Both the position numbers and the translations under genes were made by a program. From Paenibacillaceae bacterium UBA6304 (GTDB lineage Bacteria > Bacillota > Bacilli > Paenibacillales > Paenibacillaceae), in NCBI GenBank assembly GCA_002439285.1, contig DJTQ01000172.1:1-6682 (forward strand): a DNA stretch of 6,682 nucleotides, given 5' to 3'. How positions within the stretch are numbered: the stretch's first letter is position 1; each line of letters starts with the position of its first letter. Below, in pieces: positions 6,416 through 6,682 of this stretch. Below the pieces are notes generated by a model, which ran no database searches, had not been told where the DNA came from, and was given only the letters and a program-made list of their open reading frames with translations.

Positions 6416-6505
6416 TAACAATATATATATAATTCTCCTGACCAAGCTCACTTTCTCCACGTCGCTCCCCTCCCCGGGCGGCTCAACAGACCGCTCTATG
6501 AAGAT
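6416..6505. other. Non-coding stretch between the 106-aa gene promoter and the repeats
   Basis: It holds an alternating TA run, then a C-rich patch (about 6457-6482) ending near CCCCGGGCGG. I see no gene, RNA or clear hairpin here. Together with the repeats it forms about 300 bases without coding sequence to the right edge. Confidence 0.4.
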
Positions 6506-6682
6506 TAACTGGAAAACCTACAGTTATTTCGCACAGTAGGCCAAGTCTGGACAAACTAACTGGAAAACCTACAGTTAATTTAGGTACTTGCAGCGAAAAG
6601 AGCGGAAAGGATAAGAATTAACTGCAGGAAATACAGTTAGTTCTACAGAACGACTGAATTCACGGTAATTAACTGTAGGAAA
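6506..6682. repeat. Array of four short palindromic repeats, regularly spaced
   Basis: Four units with arms TAACTG and CAGTTA around a nine-base centre begin at 6506, 6557, 6619 and 6670, the last cut by the window edge. The first two units are identical over 21 bases with centre GAAAACCTA. The third has centre CAGGAAATA and the fourth begins TAGGAAA. Start-to-start distances are 51, 62 and 51 bases; the 30, 41 and 30-base linkers are unrelated in sequence. In the third unit pairing extends to 11 bp (6614-6624 with 6634-6644, one G-T). No gene overlaps the array. Possible roles are dispersed genomic hairpin elements or binding sites for a dimeric protein; neither can be settled here. Confidence 0.85.

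Noticed and set aside
6506..6682. CRISPR array
   Set aside because: Units are 21 bases with variable centres, linkers are 30, 41 and 30 bases, and no cas genes are present. Repeat identity is too low and spacing too uneven for CRISPR.

Overview
The window looks like chromosomal DNA of a low-to-mid GC Bacillota, most likely Paenibacillus or a close relative. This is inferred from strong AAGGAGG-type ribosome binding sites, a PadR/DUF1048/ABC-2 cassette typical of Bacillota, a GH115 alpha-glucuronidase without a signal peptide, and intergenic palindromic repeats. No search was run, so the genus is a suggestion. All seven genes I can support read on the minus strand, so transcription runs from high to low coordinates. 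No rRNA, tRNA, transposase, phage or CRISPR genes are visible.

In transcription order: (1) 6682-6379 is non-coding and holds four copies (the last cut by the window edge) of a short palindromic repeat, then an AT-rich promoter. (2) 6378-6058 encodes an unrecognised 106-aa soluble protein, followed by a good intrinsic terminator at 5979-5946. (3) 5733-3388 is an efflux module: a PadR-family repressor, a DUF1048 protein, a DrrA-like ABC ATPase and a DrrB-like ABC-2 permease. A second promoter probably lies between the DUF1048 gene and the ATPase gene. The module closes with a strong terminator at 3341-3310. (4) 3116-1 is a carbohydrate unit: a 976-aa GH115 alpha-glucuronidase and, two bases after its stop, the first 61 codons of a GTG-started alpha/beta hydrolase (probable carbohydrate esterase) that runs off the left edge.

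Functionally there are two unrelated units. The PadR/DUF1048/ABC set is probably a self-regulated, inducible drug or toxic-compound exporter. A short palindrome-like sequence (TACTTA-S-TA) lies upstream of padR and also inside the predicted ATPase promoter, so one repressor may control both. The GH115/esterase pair probably processes imported, decorated xylo-oligosaccharides in the cytoplasm, one enzyme removing glucuronic acid side chains and the other possibly removing ester groups. The least explained items are the spaced palindromic repeats at the right edge and the orphan 106-aa gene. I see no convincing new system; the best leads are the shared putative operator, the GH115/esterase pair and the repeat array.
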